26,446 nucleotides of DNA, from NCBI GenBank assembly GCA_023386495.1, contig JAEWJS010000015.1:1-26446 (forward strand), given 5' to 3'. A program made the position numbers and the translations under genes. Shown in pieces: positions 23,511 through 26,446 of the stretch; the stretch's first letter is position 1, and every line of letters starts with the position of its first letter. Below the pieces are notes generated by a model, which was not told the origin of the DNA, ran no database searches, and saw only the letters and a program-made list of their open reading frames with translations. Origin of the DNA: Bacillota bacterium (GTDB lineage Bacteria; Bacillota; Bacilli; Paenibacillales; Paenibacillaceae).

Positions 23511-24389
23511 CTAGTCGATCGGAATCTGAGCGAAGAGGCGGGCCGCCGCAGACAGCGGCTCGCCTTTTCGCGTGCAGCGGACGATCGGATTGCGGGTGTG
23601 GACTTCCGGTACGGAGACGACAGCCAGCTCGCCGCGCTTCAGGTCATCCCTGACCTCTAGGGAGGAGACGAAGGTGATGCCATAGCCTTCCTTGACGGCA
23701 CGGATCGTCTCGCTCAGGCCGTTCACCTGGAGGCCGACACGCGGCGATCCTGCATTCAGCAGGCTGCAGCAGGCGAGCAGCTTCTCGCGAGAGGAGCTTC
23801 CTTCCTCGCGAATGACGAACGGCTCATGGATGAGCGTATGGAGCGAGGCCGTGCCGCCCGCGAGCGGATGGCCGGCATGCACGACGAACAGCATATCATC
23901 CTCGAGCACGAGCTTGCCCTCGATGGAGGGCGGCACTTGACGTCCCCCGCCGATGAAGGCGAGATCGACCTCGAACGTCTGCAGCAGGTCATAAGCATGC
24001 TTGGAATTGGTCGAGGTCAGCTCAACCTCGACTTGATCGAATGCGCGCTTGTACCGCGCGAGCATGCGAGGCAGCAGGAAATTCGCGGGGAGGTAAGTAG
24101 CCGCGATCCGCAGCTTGCCGCGCGTGCCTGCCTTATATGCCGCAATTGACCGTTCCATCTCGGTCTCGAGCGCGAAGAGGCGGCCGGCTTGCTCTGCGAG
24201 CATCTGACCGGCCTCCGTCAGCAGGATGCCTCTCCCGCTCGGCGCCAATAGTGCAATGCCCAGCTCTGACTCCAGCCGCTTAATGGATGTCGTGACGGCC
24301 GGCTGACTGATGTGGAGCGACTCCGCTGCGCGAGTCACGCTGCCCTCCCTGGCGGCAGCCAGGAATAACCGCAGGCTGTGAAGATTCAT
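23511..24389 (-). CDS. LysR-type transcriptional regulator
   Basis: The ATG at 24387-24389 preceded by GGAGGGGG gives 292 residues starting MNLHSLRLFLAAAREGS. The in-frame TTG at 24408-24410, seven codons upstream, would overlap the ribosome site. The helix-turn-helix lies at about 18-37 (VTRAAESLHISQPAVTTSIK), followed by the dimer helix and a LysR substrate domain (about 88-292). It is transcribed away from threonine synthase, 143 bases off, the usual layout of a LysR regulator and its target. The inducer is unknown. Its stop lies 22 bases from the stop of the ArsR-type gene, with no clear terminator between. Confidence 0.9.
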   Translation of the reverse strand: MNLHSLRLFLAAAREGSVTRAAESLHISQPAVTTSIKRLESELGIALLAPSGRGILLTEAGQMLAEQAGRLFALETEMERSIAAYKAGTRGKLRIAATYLPANFLLPRMLARYKRAFDQVEVELTSTNSKHAYDLLQTFEVDLAFIGGGRQVPPSIEGKLVLEDDMLFVVHAGHPLAGGTASLHTLIHEPFVIREEGSSSREKLLACCSLLNAGSPRVGLQVNGLSETIRAVKEGYGITFVSSLEVRDDLKRGELAVVSVPEVHTRNPIVRCTRKGEPLSAAARLFAQIPID

Positions 24390-24438
24390 TCGATTGGCCC
24401 CCTCCTTCAATTCATAACTTATATTTATGGAATGATGA

Positions 24439-24453
24439 AATAGATCTATTATA
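24439..24453. promoter_or_regulatory. Palindromic LysR-site candidate with overlapping divergent -10 boxes
   Basis: AATAGATCTATT (24439-24450) is a perfect 12-base palindrome, and T24441-N11-A24453 fits a LysR box. The minus strand reads TATAAT at 24448-24453 toward the LysR gene. The plus strand reads TATACT at 24450-24455 toward thrC. The -35 boxes are poor for both. Confidence 0.45.
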
Positions 24454-24490
24454 CTTATCGTTCAACTGCCTCTATTCTAATAGGAGATGA

Positions 24491-24512
24491 AAGCTGCCGC
24501 AATCGGCAGCTT
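24491..24512 (+). other. Perfect hairpin in the thrC leader
   Basis: AAGCTGCCG (24491-24499), loop CAAT and CGGCAGCTT (24504-24512) form a strong stem just before the GAGGAGG ribosome site. No T tract follows, so termination is unlikely. It may affect translation or mRNA life. Confidence 0.4.
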
Positions 24513-24532
24513 CGAAGAGGAGGAAGAACGGG

Positions 24533-25801
24533 ATGAAGGAATCGGGTCGAATGAAGTTGGTCTGCACGGCATGCGAGAGGCGATATGCGATCGAACGGCC
24601 AGAGCTGGCTTGCAGTTGCGGGGGGCTGCTGGAAGTCGAGTACGATCGAAGCGGGTATGATGCGGAGCGGTTGAAAAGGCTGTTCCGAGACCGGCTGTCC
24701 GAACGGATGTCGCCTGCTGCCAGCGGCGTATGGCGCTACAAGGAGCTGATCCATCCGGACCTGGACGAGGCCCATATCGTAACGAAGTACGAGGGCAATA
24801 CCGGTCTCTACGCTTCAGAGTCGGTCCGGAGGCATGCGGGGATCAGGCAGCTGTGGCTCAAGGCGCAGAGCGAGAATCCGAGCGGCTCGTTCAAGGATAA
24901 CGGGATGACCGCAGCGGTCTCGCATGGCCGTTCGCTCGGTTACCGGAGGTTCGCCTGCACCTCGACTGGCAATACCTCTTCCTCGCTTGCGATGTATGCG
25001 GCACTGGCAGCGGCAGAGGCCGTGATTCTCGTGCCGAGCAAGGATATCTCGCTGAATAAGGTGCTTCAGACGATCGGATACGGCGGCCGTGTATATCCGA
25101 TTCATGGGACGTATGACGACGGCGTCCGTTATCTGCGCGAGCATGCGGAAGAGTTGGGCCTCTACGTGTGCAATTCCATTAACCCGCTGCGGATCGAGGG
25201 GCAGAAGAGCATCCTGTTCGAAGCGGCGCAGCAGCTCGATTGGTCGCTGCCCGATTGGATCGTGCTGCCCGGCGGCGCGCTAAGCAATGCTACCGCGCTG
25301 GGGAAAGCCCTTCGCGAGTTGAAGGACCTGGGCTTCATCGCGAAGCTTCCGCGCATCGCGATCGTGCAAGCGGAGGGCGCGAGTCCGTTCCATCGTATGA
25401 TCGAGGGGAAGGAGCCCGAGCTTGTGCCTGAGCCTAACCCGCGTACATGCGCATCTGCGCTTAACATCGGACATCCGCCCAGCTGGCGCAAGGCAAGACG
25501 AGAGCTCGAGCGATTGGCAGGCGTGACCGTGTCGGTCAGCGATCGCGAAATTATGGAGGCGAAGCATGTGATCGACCGCAGCGGCATCGGCTGCGAGCCT
25601 GCTTCGGCCGCAGGCGTAGCCGGGTTGCGCAAGCTCGTCGCCAGCGGCGTGGTCGATAAGGAGCAATCCGCGATGTGCATCTTAACGGGACATATGCTGA
25701 AGGATACGGAGATCATGCGCGGCAGCGATGATGCCGACAGCGATGAAGGAAGCTTGTCGCTTGAAGAGCTGCATGCGAAGTTAACCGCGGTTCGTTCATA
25801 A
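24533..25801 (+). CDS. thrC: Threonine synthase with N-terminal zinc-ribbon-like segment
   Basis: The 422-residue PLP enzyme converts O-phosphohomoserine to threonine. The ATG at 24533 has GAGGAGG 9 bases upstream. The N-terminus carries Cys11-x2-Cys14 and Cys27-x-Cys29, a possible zinc ribbon. The PLP lysine is Lys121 in NPSGSFKDNGM, with the CTSTGNTSSSLA phosphate-binding region near 144-155. The C-terminal part has GCEPASAAGVAGLRKL. This long form differs from the shorter (about 350 residues) Bacillus subtilis enzyme, which lacks the Cys segment. A related beta-family enzyme on another phosphorylated substrate cannot be excluded. No hom or thrB gene is adjacent; the divergent LysR gene is its likely regulator. 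Confidence 0.85.
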   Translation: MKESGRMKLVCTACERRYAIERPELACSCGGLLEVEYDRSGYDAERLKRLFRDRLSERMSPAASGVWRYKELIHPDLDEAHIVTKYEGNTGLYASESVRRHAGIRQLWLKAQSENPSGSFKDNGMTAAVSHGRSLGYRRFACTSTGNTSSSLAMYAALAAAEAVILVPSKDISLNKVLQTIGYGGRVYPIHGTYDDGVRYLREHAEELGLYVCNSINPLRIEGQKSILFEAAQQLDWSLPDWIVLPGGALSNATALGKALRELKDLGFIAKLPRIAIVQAEGASPFHRMIEGKEPELVPEPNPRTCASALNIGHPPSWRKARRELERLAGVTVSVSDREIMEAKHVIDRSGIGCEPASAAGVAGLRKLVASGVVDKEQSAMCILTGHMLKDTEIMRGSDDADSDEGSLSLEELHAKLTAVRS

Positions 25802-25895
25802 CGATTAACTATTAAGTATATTTATTCTATATATTTCCACAATAACCCGCACTTGTGATACAACAGAAGTATTCTAGGAGATCGGGGTGGATGAG

Positions 25896-26446
25896 ATGGA
25901 TCACAAGCAGGGGATGGATACGGGATCGGCTGCCGGCGCAGCGGCGAATCAATGGGAGGCTGCGCGATACGATGCCTACATGCCGTTCGTGTCGGAGGGC
26001 GGCATGGATTTGATCGACATGCTGGACGCGAAGCCGGGGGCATTCATTATCGATTGGGGCTGCGGGACAGGTGACCTGGCAGCGCAAATCGCGGATCGCG
26101 GAGCCGAGGTGTTCGGGATCGACTTTTCCCGGGAAATGATTGAGGAGGCGGTACGCAAATACCCGGCTGTCCGCTTCGAGCAAGCGGACGGACAACGGTA
26201 CGTATCCGCCCGCCAGGCGGATGCCGTGTTCAGCAATGCAGCGCTCCATTGGATGCAGGATGCGGAGGGCGCGGCCGCATCGATTGCCGCATCGCTGCGA
26301 CAGGGCGGGCGATTCGTGGCGGAATTCGGCAGCGCTGGCAATATCGCGGCGATCCGAGAGGGGCTTGAGGCGGCATTCTCGGTGATCGGCGCGGCGGATC
26401 GGCTGCGCTTCCCGTGGTATTTCCCGTCGGTCGGACAATATACGAC
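25896..26446 (+). CDS. Class I SAM-dependent methyltransferase, 3' end cut by window edge
   Basis: The frame is open from 25896 to the right edge, 183 codons. The SAM-binding glycine motif reads FIIDWGCGTGDLA at about 49-61. It is followed by acidic FGIDFSREMI (motif I-II region) and AVFSNAALHWM (motif IV), as in trans-aconitate methyltransferase and related small-molecule enzymes. The substrate is unknown. The start is uncertain: ATG 25896 has GGGGTGG 6 bases upstream, while GTG 25887 in the same frame has AGGAG 6 bases upstream. A weak promoter (TTCCAC 25835-25840, 18 bases, TACAAC 25859-25864) suggests separate transcription from thrC. I see no thrC terminator in the 94-base gap. Confidence 0.85.
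   Translation, partial: MDHKQGMDTGSAAGAAANQWEAARYDAYMPFVSEGGMDLIDMLDAKPGAFIIDWGCGTGDLAAQIADRGAEVFGIDFSREMIEEAVRKYPAVRFEQADGQRYVSARQADAVFSNAALHWMQDAEGAAASIAASLRQGGRFVAEFGSAGNIAAIREGLEAAFSVIGAADRLRFPWYFPSVGQYT

Noticed and set aside
24390..24532. T-box or other riboswitch in the thrC leader
   Set aside because: No T-box AGGGTGG core, specifier structure or terminator/antiterminator pair is visible; only one short hairpin.
24487..24532. Leader peptide starting at ATG 24487 ahead of thrC
   Set aside because: The possible ribosome site is too close to the ATG, the frame runs far into thrC, and it has no run of regulatory codons.
1..26446. CRISPR arrays, tRNA or rRNA genes, insertion sequences, prophage genes
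   Set aside because: I looked for spaced repeats, tRNA-like cloverleafs, transposase motifs and phage genes and saw none.

Overview
The window looks like chromosome of a moderately GC-rich, spore-forming Firmicute of the Paenibacillaceae (Paenibacillus/Cohnella-like). This rests on the prkA gene, strong AGGAGG-type ribosome binding sites, many GTG starts, YesM/YesN-type two-component pairs beside lipoprotein-dependent sugar importers, and a CcpA-type cre site. Taxonomy is inferred from gene content, not from a marker gene.

Layout. (1) 1-2909: a divergent pair, a DUF2161-type PD-(D/E)XK protein (minus, cut by the left edge) and prkA (plus), closed by a terminator. (2) 2946-10099: sensor kinase, AraC-type response regulator, solute-binding lipoprotein, two permeases and a Nif3-like protein. 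The order HK-RR-SBP-permease-permease matches the xynDCEFG xylo-oligosaccharide uptake locus known from Geobacillus. (3) 10110-20860: a second response regulator/kinase pair, an LplA/YtcQ-type lipoprotein, LplB- and LplC-type permeases, GH67 alpha-glucuronidase and a GH8 exo-oligoxylanase. This closely resembles the aldouronate-utilization operon described in Paenibacillus sp. JDR-2, but a GH8 enzyme follows aguA. (4) 20820-23488: a convergent GH51 alpha-L-arabinofuranosidase and, divergent from it, an ArsR-type regulator with a large unrecognised C-terminal domain. (5) 23511-26446: a LysR-type regulator divergent from threonine synthase, then a SAM-dependent methyltransferase cut by the right edge.

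How it works together (inference). Xylan fragments made outside the cell are sensed by two membrane kinases and imported by two binding-protein-dependent transporters. Neither transporter has an ATPase gene here, so a shared MsmX-type ATPase elsewhere is likely. Inside the cell, GH67 removes methylglucuronic acid, GH51 removes arabinose and GH8 trims the xylo-oligosaccharide from its reducing end. None of the three hydrolases has a signal peptide. 

The most notable non-coding observation is a near-identical 14-base element at the same distance from the -10 box in two promoters 10.6 kb apart: upstream of the first sensor kinase and upstream of the aldouronate lipoprotein gene. It is a candidate response-regulator site linking the two loci. 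Other signals are a cre site just downstream of a predicted transcription start, stem-loops between binding-protein and permease genes in both transport operons, a strong terminator just ahead of aguA, and spaced direct repeats in the abfA/ArsR divergent promoter.
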